A stretch of DNA of 15,723 nucleotides, taken from the NCBI GenBank assembly GCA_903921455.1, contig CAIXPZ010000197.1, positions 1-15,723 of the forward strand, read 5' to 3'. The notes under the pieces are model-generated. The model searched no databases. It was not told where the DNA came from and saw only the letters and a program-made list of their open reading frames with translations. The translations under genes and the position numbers were made by a program. Positions 7,784 through 14,262 of this stretch are shown here, piece after piece. Within the stretch, counting starts at the first letter, position 1, and every line of letters starts with the position of its first letter. The stretch comes from an uncultured Verrucomicrobia subdivision 3 bacterium. Its GTDB lineage: Bacteria > Verrucomicrobiota > Verrucomicrobiae > Limisphaerales > UBA11358.

Positions 7784-8986
7784 TTCGTCGATGTGGCGCA
7801 GGGCGAGTTGCGCGCCGGTCATCAGGGCGGTTTTACCGAGCTTCTCATTCAGCGCGTGCGTGGCGTCGTCGAGGGCGCCCCAGCGTTCCTCGTTCGTCCG
7901 GCCCCAGAGCGTGGGGTGCGTGTCCAGCCGCTCCAGATTATACATCGCGATACGGATCTGGCGCACGGGACGCCGCGCGTCGGCCATGATTTCACGGAAC
8001 ATCTGCTGGAGGACGTCGTTGATGACGGAGTTGAGGAATTGCGGATGCTTGAACCGGTGGCTGGTGCCAACTTCGGTGAAATCATTGAACCGCACGGCCA
8101 GGCTGAACTCGCGCGCCTGCATCTGTTCCCGGCGCAACTGGCCGGTGAGCCGCGTGGCTTCGCTCAACATAAAGGTCAGCGCGGCTTCGTAATCATGTTC
8201 GTCCTGCGGCAGGGTGGTGCTGCTGGAGATGGTGGTGCGATCCTTGATCTCCAGCACGAGGGGTTCGTTCCACTGGCCATTCGAGAACAGCCACAACTGC
8301 TGGCCCCAGATGCCGAATTTCTGTTTCAGCAGCATCGAGGGCAGTTTCGCGACGTCGCCGAAGGTAAAGGCCATGAAGGCAGCGAGGGATCGCTGGCGGT
8401 TGGAGCCAATACCAGACATCTCCGACACGGGCCGGTCTTTCAAGAAGGCTTTTTCCTCGCCGGCAGGCACTTCGAGAAAGCCGGTGCCCTTGGCGGCATC
8501 GGTGGCGAGTTTGGCGAGCTTGGCGGAGTTGCCGAGGCCGGCGGTCACGGGGAGGCGCGTCTCTTTCAATATGCGCTGGCGGATGCCTTGGACGTAGTCG
8601 GCGGCGGTGGTGTGGCGCCAGATGTGTTCGTCCATGCCGGTAAAATCCAGAAAGCCCTCGTCGATGGAATAGGGCACGAGGGTGGGCGCGTATTCCTCCA
8701 GGATCAGGAACATCTGGCGGGACAACTCGCGGTAGGCGTCATAGTGCGGTTTGCAGAGGACGCCGTTGGGGCAAAGGCGCTTGGCCTCGAAGCAGGCGGT
8801 GCCGGTCTTGATGCCGTATTTTTTGGCGAGGCGGTTGGCGGCGATGACGATGCCGTCGCCGCGCCGGCCGCCGCCAACCCAGACGGGCCGGCCTTCCAGC
8901 CTGGAATCGAGCGCGATCTCGCAACTGGCGAAGAAGGAATCTCCGTCGATGTGCAGGATGCGATTGTTTTTAGACACGGATTTCAC
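7652..8986 (-). CDS. dinB: Y-family DNA polymerase (Pol IV/DinB-like)
   Basis: The frame gives 444 residues. HIDGDSFFASCE (12-23) supplies metal ligand Asp14, with Phe19 as the expected steric gate. YSIDEGFLD (106-114) supplies Asp109 and Glu110. MSGIGSNRQRS (190-200) is the helix-hairpin-helix of the thumb, followed by a little-finger region with RFNDFTEVGTSHRF. This is an error-prone translesion polymerase acting in the nucleoid, usually induced by DNA damage. The GTG start at 8986 is immediately preceded by an in-frame stop and lies 13 bases after the small upstream gene; a GTG at codon 4 is an alternative. The conserved end is about FTPQREMIAKLWGA. The last 25 or so residues lie in the exported-protein gene and look acquired, and no beta-clamp-binding tail is evident. 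GC is very high (45 of 60 bases in 8821-8880). Confidence 0.93.
   Translation of the reverse strand: MKSVSKNNRILHIDGDSFFASCEIALDSRLEGRPVWVGGGRRGDGIVIAANRLAKKYGIKTGTACFEAKRLCPNGVLCKPHYDAYRELSRQMFLILEEYAPTLVPYSIDEGFLDFTGMDEHIWRHTTAADYVQGIRQRILKETRLPVTAGLGNSAKLAKLATDAAKGTGFLEVPAGEEKAFLKDRPVSEMSGIGSNRQRSLAAFMAFTFGDVAKLPSMLLKQKFGIWGQQLWLFSNGQWNEPLVLEIKDRTTISSSTTLPQDEHDYEAALTFMLSEATRLTGQLRREQMQAREFSLAVRFNDFTEVGTSHRFKHPQFLNSVINDVLQQMFREIMADARRPVRQIRIAMYNLERLDTHPTLWGRTNEERWGALDDATHALNEKLGKTALMTGAQLALRHIDESQKNPKAKCPFTPQREMIAKLWGADRPTNLTFPIITLVLNSLI
7700..7730. other. Probable recombination junction between exported-protein gene and dinB-like gene
   Basis: Two convergent reading frames overlap by 132 bases here. 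Left of about 7710 the sequence has the composition and codon pattern of the exported-protein gene. Right of it lies the reverse complement of a standard DinB C-terminus (EMIAKLWGA at about 7712-7738). Each gene ends inside the other, which is the signature of a join between unrelated segments. No IS or target-site duplication is visible at the join. Confidence 0.55.
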
Positions 8987-8999
8987 AGATCAACAAGGC

Positions 9000-9317
9000 T
9001 CAGCCCTCGTCGTGGGCCGAGCCTTCGTAAAGCACCCGGCCAGAGCGTTTGCATATCACGACAATGGCGGACGAGCGCAATGCCAACACGGGGCAGTTTT
9101 TATACACCACCCAAGTATCCTCCAGTCGCACGTTGTAAGCACGGTGACCCGACTTCACGCCGTCCCGCACTTGGGCGCCTTTGAACAGCCGGTCGATGAC
9201 ATGACGTTCCGCCCGCCGGCGCGCCTCGGCACGAGTAATCCATTTGGCTTTGGCGGATTTCTTCGGCGCAGCCAACTTGCCTGCAACCGGCTTTGATTTT
9301 TTATGTATCTTGCTCAT
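9000..9317 (-). CDS. Small basic protein of unknown function upstream of dinB
   Basis: The protein has 105 residues. The first 37 are rich in Lys, Ala and Arg (SKIHKKSKP through ITRAEARRR) and could bind nucleic acid. The C-terminal part, roughly 55-105, contains WVVYKNCPVLALRSSAIVVI and then GRVLYEGS. This alternating strand pattern looks like a small alpha/beta fold, with some likeness to NTF2-like immunity-type proteins (weak). I do not recognise a named family. It starts at ATG 9317, ends 13 bases before the polymerase gene and is almost certainly co-transcribed with it, so a role with the polymerase is a reasonable inference only. Confidence 0.65.
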   Translation of the reverse strand: MSKIHKKSKPVAGKLAAPKKSAKAKWITRAEARRRAERHVIDRLFKGAQVRDGVKSGHRAYNVRLEDTWVVYKNCPVLALRSSAIVVICKRSGRVLYEGSAHDEG

Positions 9318-9362
9318 AACTGATGTCGGCGGAAGCGAATAATGATTTGCACCCCGCGATCA

Positions 9363-9384
9363 GCCGACACGGTAACGTGTCGGC
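9363..9384. repeat. Perfect 9-bp-stem inverted repeat
   Basis: GCCGACACG (9363-9371) and CGTGTCGGC (9376-9384) are exact reverse complements around the loop GTAA. The repeat lies 46 bases upstream of the start of the small basic gene, so it could be an operator, a transcript hairpin in the leader, or a copy of a dispersed repeat. There is no T-run on either side, so a classic terminator is unlikely. Confidence 0.7.
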
Positions 9385-9412
9385 GGCGTCCGTCCATGAC
9401 GAGTTGTTCACA

Positions 9413-9427
9413 GGCGGCAACGCCGCC
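9413..9427. repeat. Short GC-rich inverted repeat
   Basis: GGCGGC and GCCGCC face each other around the loop AAC. It is a stable small hairpin in the spacer downstream of the two small leftward genes and has no adjacent T-run. Confidence 0.5.
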
Positions 9428-9488
9428 GGGTCATCTTTCAAAACTAAATGAGGCTGGAACCGGATTCTGAAACCGGAAACCTGAGGCG

Positions 9489-9501
9489 GTCGCAGCGCGA
9501 C
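9489..9501. repeat. Short inverted repeat downstream of the small leftward genes
   Basis: GTCGC (9489-9493) and GCGAC (9497-9501) pair around AGC, 22 bases beyond the stop of the 58-residue gene on the minus strand. It could end transcription weakly or be part of a dispersed repeat. Confidence 0.4.
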
Positions 9502-9522
9502 ACGCCCTACCGGCCGCAGGGG

Positions 9523-9699
9523 TTAATTTGACCGGGATTGCTCCTGCCAGGTTGAGGCTGTGGCCACGGCTTCACGCATCTTGGCGAACCACCAGCGTGC
9601 CCGCGCGGCGCGGAGTCCGCGCGGTTGGGGGCAAACGCGGCTGCGGGTCGGCGCTGCGCTGGAGCGGAATCCCAGTTCGAGTTGGTTAGTTTGAGTCAT
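9523..9699 (-). CDS. Small Arg/Trp-containing protein of unknown function
   Basis: The protein has 58 residues and begins MTQTNQLELGF. After an Arg/Ser/Pro-rich middle comes RAARARWWFAKMREAV, a Trp-Trp-containing amphipathic helix that I recall as a recurring pattern in short Verrucomicrobiota hypothetical proteins. The frame is open further upstream to 9969, but that part is Pro/Arg/Ala-rich low-complexity sequence read out of frame from the preceding gene. ATG 9699 fits best because it overlaps the end of the preceding gene by 14 bases, suggesting translational coupling. Function unknown. Confidence 0.55.
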   Translation of the reverse strand: MTQTNQLELGFRSSAAPTRSRVCPQPRGLRAARARWWFAKMREAVATASTWQEQSRSN

Positions 9700-10024
9700 A
9701 AAAGGCCTTTTGTTTCCGGTGTCCTGTGGGCGAACAAGCGGCGCCGCTGCGGGCACAGTCCGTGGACGGGCGACGGTCCGGAGTGCGTGTCCGGGTCGGG
9801 CCGGCCGATCGGGCGGCTGTGGTCGTGGCCGGGCCGAAGGTGATGTCGTGGGCGAAGATCGACGCCCAGAGGAGCGCGTCGCGACAATCGGCGTCCGTGC
9901 CGCCGATGAGTTCGTGGTGGTGGCAGCGCCACTGGCGGTCATACCAGCGGACGAGTTTGGCTTCACCAAATTGCCGGATCACTTGTTGGCGATAGCGTTG
10001 CGGAATCAGATGTTTCAGTTTCAT
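9686..10024 (-). CDS. Small protein of unknown function (possible C-terminal frameshift)
   Basis: The protein has 112 residues. The first 66 look like a genuine small protein: MKLKHLIPQRYRQQVIRQFG, a WYDRQWRCHHHELIGGTDADC segment split here across a strand and turn, and a helical end LLWASIFAHDITFG. The pattern of strand, GGTDAD turn and SIFAHDI helix resembles short hypothetical proteins of Verrucomicrobiota that are about 70 residues long (from memory). The last 45 residues are Thr/Arg/Pro-rich, so the native frame may end or shift near base 9825. It is upstream of and overlaps the 58-residue gene. Function unknown. Confidence 0.5.
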   Translation of the reverse strand: MKLKHLIPQRYRQQVIRQFGEAKLVRWYDRQWRCHHHELIGGTDADCRDALLWASIFAHDITFGPATTTAARSAGPTRTRTPDRRPSTDCARSGAACSPTGHRKQKAFYDSN

Positions 10025-10050
10025 ACCCCGCCACTTTACGGGGGCCGGTA

Positions 10051-10065
10051 GGACAAATACTGTCC
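10051..10065. promoter_or_regulatory. Operator-like inverted repeat
   Basis: GGACA and TGTCC flank the 5-base spacer AATAC. This is the size and symmetry of a dimeric repressor site. It lies 27 bases upstream of the start of the leftward 112-residue gene, where a promoter for that gene would be expected. Confidence 0.4.
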
Positions 10066-10096
10066 AAGGCTCAAAATAGTTTGATATATTTTTTGG

Positions 10097-10110
10097 CCGC
10101 CGATCGGCGG
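10097..10110. promoter_or_regulatory. Perfect 14-bp palindrome
   Basis: CCGCCGATCGGCGG is its own reverse complement. It sits in the spacer between the leftward small genes and the rightward methyltransferase operon, just before a second inverted repeat. A control site for one or both divergent units is plausible. Confidence 0.45.
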
Positions 10111-10121
10111 TGAAATGGCCG

Positions 10122-10141
10122 TTTCATTTGCCGAAATGAAA
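10122..10141. promoter_or_regulatory. 8-bp-arm inverted repeat upstream of the methyltransferase operon
   Basis: TTTCATTT (10122-10129) and AAATGAAA (10134-10141) are exact reverse complements around GCCG. A GAAATG word recurs at 10112-10117, so the arm also has an alternative partner. The repeat lies 83 bases before the methyltransferase ATG and no stop or T-run follows, so an operator or leader hairpin is more likely than a terminator. Confidence 0.5.
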
Positions 10142-10184
10142 TAGCCGGCAGGTTGTAACCAAGGGCAGCCCATGCAACTTTCGC

Positions 10185-10212
10185 TTTGCCGCCACTGCAG
10201 AACCGTTATGAT
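10185..10212 (+). promoter_or_regulatory. Weak candidate promoter for the methyltransferase operon
   Basis: TATGAT at 10207-10212 matches the -10 consensus in five of six positions. The best upstream partner, TTTGCC at 10185-10190 with a 16-base gap, is a poor -35. Transcription would begin near 10219, only about 6 bases before the ATG at 10225, giving an almost leaderless message. This agrees with the absence of a visible ribosome site there. Confidence 0.3.
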
Positions 10213-10224
10213 ATAGCGCAGCGC

Positions 10225-11541
10225 ATGACCAAAGCATCGGCCAAATCTAGCCAACGAGGGTTTTCAGCCTACAGAGCGTATGTTGCTGGATTGCGCGACT
10301 TGGCAGGCGAATCCCAACGTTCAACCAATTGGGATGAACGCGCTCATGCCGCGCTGAACGGTCAGGCTTCGCTTGAGCTGCGCCGGGTCATTCCGCTGAA
10401 AAAACGGCGTCGGTTCGGTGCTTTCTTCACCGGTTCGGATTTGGCGACACAGCTCATTTCACGCTGCACCAAACTTGATCAAAACAGCGTAATCCATGAT
10501 GCCAGCGTAGGTATGGGCGATTTGCTGCTCGCCACGGCAAAGAAACTTCCGCTGCAACGCACGTTGAGTGGAACCTTGAAGCGCTGGGGGCGTCAGCTCA
10601 CCGGGACGGACATTCACCCCGAATTCATCGAAGGTGCAAAAACGCGCCTGGTGATTCTGGCGCAACAACGGCATGGACTGAAATCGATTGGAGTTACTTC
10701 GATTGCTGGACTCTTTCCAGGTATTCGGGTTGCGGATGGATTGGTGCAACACAAGTTATTTAAGCAAGCCACCCACCTGACCTTAAATCCTCCGTTCGTT
10801 CTCACCGACGCACCCAAAGGTTGTAAATGGGCAGGCGGTAGGATCACCGCCGCAGCCAACTTTGTCATTGCCGCGCTCGAACACACCCGACCGGGCGCGG
10901 AATTGGTCGCCATTTTGCCGGATGTATTGCGCTCCGGATCATTCACCGAACTGTGGCGCAAGCGGGTCGAAGAATTGGCCGTCGTGGAGCTGGTGGAACC
11001 CTATGGCATTTTTGACGAGAGCGCCGATGTGGATGTTTTTATTTTGCGCCTGAAGCGCCGCGCAAAAAACTCCGCCGCAAAATCGGTGCCGTGGACGAAT
11101 GCGCCAGCCCAGACCGGGATGACCATTGCCGATCATTTTGAGGTTCATGTTGGCCGCGTCGTCCCTCACCGCGACCCGAAGAAGGGGCTATGGCATCCTT
11201 ATATTCACGCTCGCAAAATTCCGACTTGGGAGATCATGCGCGAATTCAAACAGTCACGCCGCCATGAGGGTAAGGTCTATAAACCGCCATTTGTCGTCAT
11301 CCGCCGCACTTCGCGCCCTGGTCATCCGTATCGCGCGGCGGCGACGGTCATCGCCGGCAAGAAATCCGTTGCCGTCGAAAATCATTTGATCGTGTGTGAA
11401 CCAAAAACCAAGACGCTGAGGATGTGTAAAAACTTGATGACTCAACTCCAAACTCCAGCCGTGAATAATTTTCTCGACGGACGCATCCGCTGCCGACACT
11501 TGACCGTTGGCGCGGTCGCCGCGATTCCATTTAAACTTTGA
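10225..11541 (+). CDS. N6-adenine-type DNA methyltransferase-like protein
   Basis: The protein has 438 residues. GAFFTG (65-70) corresponds to motif X of N6-adenine methyltransferases. HDASVGMGDLLLA (91-103) is motif I, the S-adenosylmethionine loop. TGTDIHPE (127-133) carries the acidic residue after strand 2, and LNPPF (187-191) is the catalytic motif IV. A conserved-looking ILPDVLRSGSF follows. The C-terminal 150 residues, with PPFVVIRRTSRPG and SVAVENHLIV, look like a target-recognition region of the TaqI/type I M kind. It should methylate adenine in DNA, as a self-marking or an effector-linked enzyme. No restriction nuclease is seen nearby. The start is ATG 10225; a TTG at 10186 is unlikely. 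The stop is two bases before the next gene, so the two are coupled. Confidence 0.85.
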   Translation: MTKASAKSSQRGFSAYRAYVAGLRDLAGESQRSTNWDERAHAALNGQASLELRRVIPLKKRRRFGAFFTGSDLATQLISRCTKLDQNSVIHDASVGMGDLLLATAKKLPLQRTLSGTLKRWGRQLTGTDIHPEFIEGAKTRLVILAQQRHGLKSIGVTSIAGLFPGIRVADGLVQHKLFKQATHLTLNPPFVLTDAPKGCKWAGGRITAAANFVIAALEHTRPGAELVAILPDVLRSGSFTELWRKRVEELAVVELVEPYGIFDESADVDVFILRLKRRAKNSAAKSVPWTNAPAQTGMTIADHFEVHVGRVVPHRDPKKGLWHPYIHARKIPTWEIMREFKQSRRHEGKVYKPPFVVIRRTSRPGHPYRAAATVIAGKKSVAVENHLIVCEPKTKTLRMCKNLMTQLQTPAVNNFLDGRIRCRHLTVGAVAAIPFKL

Positions 11542-11543
11542 TT

Positions 11544-13658
11544 ATGCCCAAGACGCCGACAAAACCGTCATCGTCGCCAACTTCGGAACGGCTACGTTTC
11601 TCGACGGCTATTTTACGGCTGCTCGGAGAGGAACTGAACCCTTCGCCCGACCAAGGCATCCTCGAACTTATAAAAAATTCCTACGATGCTGACGCAAAGT
11701 GGTGCACTGTCGAATTGAAAGGCGTGCATATCAAAGGTGGTTCAATCCGGCTTGTGGACAACGGCATCGGAATGACGGCTGGAGAGATACGTAATGGTTG
11801 GTTGATAGTCGGTGATTCAATAAAAAGCCGGAATGAAACCAGTCCTTCGGGGCGTCTCCTTGTCGGTAGCAAAGGATTGGGACGACTTGGCGCACTCCGC
11901 CTTGGGCGCAAGGTGGAGATGACGACGCGGCCAAAATCAGAGCCTGGAGTTCAATACCGCATGGAGATTGATTGGTCAGCGTTCGACCATGCAAAAGTTG
12001 TCGAGGATGTGGAATTGACCGTCGAGCGCGAGAAAGCACCGAAGGGGTCAAGTCACGGCACGGAAATTCTCATCTCACAATTACCGACTCTTTGGACGAA
12101 GGGAGACATAAAGCGGCTGGCTAGGGCTATTTTGCTACTCCGTGACCCTTTCGCAAAGAGCCAAGGATTTCAGGCAACCTTGAAAACAGCGGAGTTTGCA
12201 GAACTTGAATCACTGGCGCGGGAGGGATACTTCAAGGAATGTGATTTTCACCTTGTGGCAACGTTGGACGAGGAAGGACGGGCATCCGCCGAAGTTCTCA
12301 CCGCCGGTGGCAAGCGATTATTTGCTGCCAAGCACATCGAAATCTCCACAGATAAGGAACATCCGATTTATGTAATGCCGTCGCTCACCTTCGAGTTGTG
12401 GGAGTTCAAGTTATCTGGCGAATGGTTTACGGCCTCATTGAAGCAGGCCACGGTAACTGCTGTTAAGAAATGGCTGGAGCAATTTGGCGGTGTGAGACTC
12501 TACCACCGTGGAGTTCGGGTATGGCCGTATGGTGAACAAAAGAATGACTGGCTCGACATGAATTTGCGTCGTTCGCAACATCAAGAGCTACGTCCTAGCA
12601 CCAATAATTCCCTTGGTTGTGTCCGCATCAATGACCCGTCAGGAGTCTTTCAGTTAAAAACAGACCGATTGGGATTTGTGGAAGGTCGGGCGTTCGATGA
12701 ATTGCGACGGTTTACGGAAGAAGTATTAGATTGGATGGCACGCGAACGCCGCAAGGATCGAGACAAGCGCAAAAGGGCAGCCGAAGAAGTAGTTCGAAAA
12801 GACAAGCAAGATGCTGAAAAGCAGGTGGACAAAGCAATCATGCAACTCGCACCCGAGCAGCGGCGCGATGTTCAGAAAGCGGTTGCGAAACTGCAATCGG
12901 TTCACGCTACTGAACTGGAGTTGAAAAACGATACGGCGCAATTGTATTTCACGCTAGGAACGATAGGAACAACAGCGGCGGCTTTTGCACACCAAACGAA
13001 ACAGCCAATTGAAGGCATTGTAGCCGACGCCAAAACTCTCCAGAACTATCTCCGCGACCCAAATGAATTCGCATTCTTTCGAGAAGAAAGTTGCGCTGCG
13101 GCAAAGAGAATACTCCTTGATGCTGATGCGATTTATTCTTTCTCGAATGTGACGCTTCGTCTGCTCGAACATGAAAAGCGCCACCCAAAGCACCATCCAG
13201 TTCACGAACTAATTGATGAGGCTGTGGAGTTGCTTGACCCCTACCTCCTTGCCCGAGAAACAAAAATTGAGCGTGATTACGCTGACGGAGCACCAATGGT
13301 TTGGTGCCGTCGGGCCGCAGTAGAGGCAATCCTCACTAATCTACTTACAAACGCTCTACAGGCATTTGAAGTGCGAGCAAAGGCGGGCATCATTTCTGGA
13401 CCTCGCCGGATTTATATCCAAACGAGAATTTCAGGCGGCATGGTCGTTATCAAAGTTCAAGACAACGGACCAGGCATTACGAAACTCGCAATTGATGAAA
13501 TCTGGCTTCCTGGAAAGACAACAACCGATAAAGGGACGGGGCTTGGATTGACAATTGTAAGAGATGTTGTTGAGGAATTGCGTGGGAGCGTCTTTGCAGA
13601 AGCACATGGCGAATACGGAGGCGCAGCTTTCACAATTAACCTCCCAATAAAGACATAA
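11544..13658 (+). CDS. Dual-GHKL ATPase with a histidine-kinase-like C-terminal half
   Basis: The protein has 704 residues and two GHKL ATP-binding domains. The N-terminal one is of the Hsp90/MutL/MORC kind: ELIKNSYDADA (41-51, Asn45), VDNGIGM (71-77, Asp72) and SKGLGRLGALRLG (109-121). A middle alpha/beta region follows, then a Lys/Arg/Glu-rich coiled coil (about 395-465). Next is FAHQTKQPI (481-489), which matches a kinase H-box with His483 as phosphoacceptor candidate. The C-terminal domain is of the sensor-kinase kind: NLLTNALQA (Asn603), DNGPGI (Asp640) and KGTGLGL (663-669). No membrane segment is present, so it is a cytosolic sensor-like protein. ATG 11544 is preferred to the TTG at 11538. 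It is followed after one base by the receiver-like gene, its likely partner. All nucleotide-binding residues appear intact. Confidence 0.88.
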   Translation: MPKTPTKPSSSPTSERLRFSTAILRLLGEELNPSPDQGILELIKNSYDADAKWCTVELKGVHIKGGSIRLVDNGIGMTAGEIRNGWLIVGDSIKSRNETSPSGRLLVGSKGLGRLGALRLGRKVEMTTRPKSEPGVQYRMEIDWSAFDHAKVVEDVELTVEREKAPKGSSHGTEILISQLPTLWTKGDIKRLARAILLLRDPFAKSQGFQATLKTAEFAELESLAREGYFKECDFHLVATLDEEGRASAEVLTAGGKRLFAAKHIEISTDKEHPIYVMPSLTFELWEFKLSGEWFTASLKQATVTAVKKWLEQFGGVRLYHRGVRVWPYGEQKNDWLDMNLRRSQHQELRPSTNNSLGCVRINDPSGVFQLKTDRLGFVEGRAFDELRRFTEEVLDWMARERRKDRDKRKRAAEEVVRKDKQDAEKQVDKAIMQLAPEQRRDVQKAVAKLQSVHATELELKNDTAQLYFTLGTIGTTAAAFAHQTKQPIEGIVADAKTLQNYLRDPNEFAFFREESCAAAKRILLDADAIYSFSNVTLRLLEHEKRHPKHHPVHELIDEAVELLDPYLLARETKIERDYADGAPMVWCRRAAVEAILTNLLTNALQAFEVRAKAGIISGPRRIYIQTRISGGMVVIKVQDNGPGITKLAIDEIWLPGKTTTDKGTGLGLTIVRDVVEELRGSVFAEAHGEYGGAAFTINLPIKT

Positions 13659-13659
13659 T

Positions 13660-14262
13660 ATGCCTGCAATCACATTATCGAGTCGGCGCATCGCGGTCTT
13701 CGAAGACAACGAACGCAAGCGTGAACGCCTATGCGGATTTGTAAAAATGTGCCATGGCGTTGCCGTGCCAGTAACGGGACATGCGCCCAAAATCAACGCT
13801 CTACCTGATTTTTTTTCTGCAGAGAAAATTGAATTGTTGGTTTGTGATCACCGCTTATTTGAGCACGGCGATTACGCGCCATATTTTGGCGCACAGGCCG
13901 TTGCAGAAAGTTACCGCACGCAACTGTTCCCGGCTGATGCCGGGCAGATAGAAGATAGGCGTGACCGATGCGGGCGGTGCGCCGGCAATGCCTCGGGTCT
14001 CAATACACCGCAACCACAGCGCCGGCCCGGTGCGTTTTTCTGGTGCATAGTTGCCGAGCACGAACAACTCGGGTGCCAGCGCCTGCATCTGCGGGACGAT
14101 ACGTTCCCACAACCGCTCAGGATCGGTCCACAGCACGGCGCACGGGGCGACTTGGTCGCCGGCGGCATAGGCTTGCGCGGCCGTCCGCAGGGCGGCCGCC
14201 ACACGTTGTCCGAGGGTTTCTGTCATATTTATCGTTTTACGTTCAATTCTACTATGCAATAA
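13660..14262 (+). pseudogene. Receiver-like protein, broken off mid-domain
   Basis: The first 86 or so residues look like a response-regulator receiver: RRIAVFEDNERKRERL has the acidic pair Glu15-Asp16 after strand 1, and IELLVCDHRLF puts Asp63 at the phospho-acceptor position. GAQAVAESY then begins the next helix. From about base 13908 the frame runs through the reverse complement of a different gene, and the remaining residues (to the stop at 14260-14262) are Cys/Arg/Pro-rich and not native. The Thr/Ser and Lys of a receiver, and any output domain, are therefore missing. It starts one base after the dual-GHKL gene, so it was part of that operon and probably took phosphate from it. As it stands it is likely non-functional. 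Confidence 0.6.
13855..14226 (-). pseudogene. N-terminal remnant of a PglZ-type phage-defence protein
   Basis: From ATG 14226 the frame encodes about 106 coherent residues: MTETLGQRVAAALRTAAQAY, APCAVLWTDPERLWERIVPQ, LFVLGNYAPEKRTGPALWLR, then IFYLPGISREQLRAV. This order is what I recall from the N-terminus of large PglZ-domain proteins of BREX-like phage-defence loci, which usually exceed 700 residues; the match is from memory. After LRAV (about base 13910) the frame enters the reverse complement of the receiver gene and stops at 13855. The phosphatase-like core is missing. It lies 25 bases after the flavin-reductase-like gene and reads in the same direction, so it was probably the third gene of that leftward unit. 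Confidence 0.5.

Larger units (their letters stand above)
9318..9522. other. Hairpin-rich intergenic spacer
   Basis: This 205-base spacer lies between two leftward genes and carries three GC-rich inverted repeats (9363-9384, 9413-9427, 9489-9501). TGTCGGCGG occurs twice (9324-9332 and 9378-9386), and AACCGGA also occurs twice near 9460-9476. I see no reading frame worth calling. The style resembles dispersed palindromic repeats of Verrucomicrobiota genomes, but a genome search would be needed to show that. Confidence 0.5.

Noticed and set aside
7793..9184. Long plus-strand open frame of 463 codons
   Set aside because: It is entirely antisense to the dinB-like gene and the small basic gene; it is Gly/Ala/Val-rich with no family motif and arises from the high GC of the real strand.
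9401..9418. Possible LexA-type box (TGTTC half-site at 9404-9408) upstream of the dinB unit
   Set aside because: The partner half GAACA is absent at the required 4-base spacing; no full TGTTC-N4-GAACA site was found upstream of yedK or the dinB unit either.
9700..9969. Upstream extension of the 58-residue gene to a 148-codon frame
   Set aside because: The extra part is Pro/Arg/Ser-rich and overlaps the N-terminal coding part of the 112-residue gene in another frame; the ATG at 9699 gives a coherent start.
10122..10141. Terminator for the leftward or rightward unit
   Set aside because: The hairpin is not GC-rich, is not followed by a T-run and lies between divergent starts rather than after a gene.
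10036..10254. Minus-strand frame of 72 codons across the operator-like spacer
   Set aside because: It overlaps the start of the methyltransferase gene and all three inverted repeats and has no recognisable protein features.
12949..13329. Minus-strand frame of 126 codons inside the dual-GHKL gene
   Set aside because: It lies opposite the H-box region, which matches a known motif on the plus strand; no independent support.
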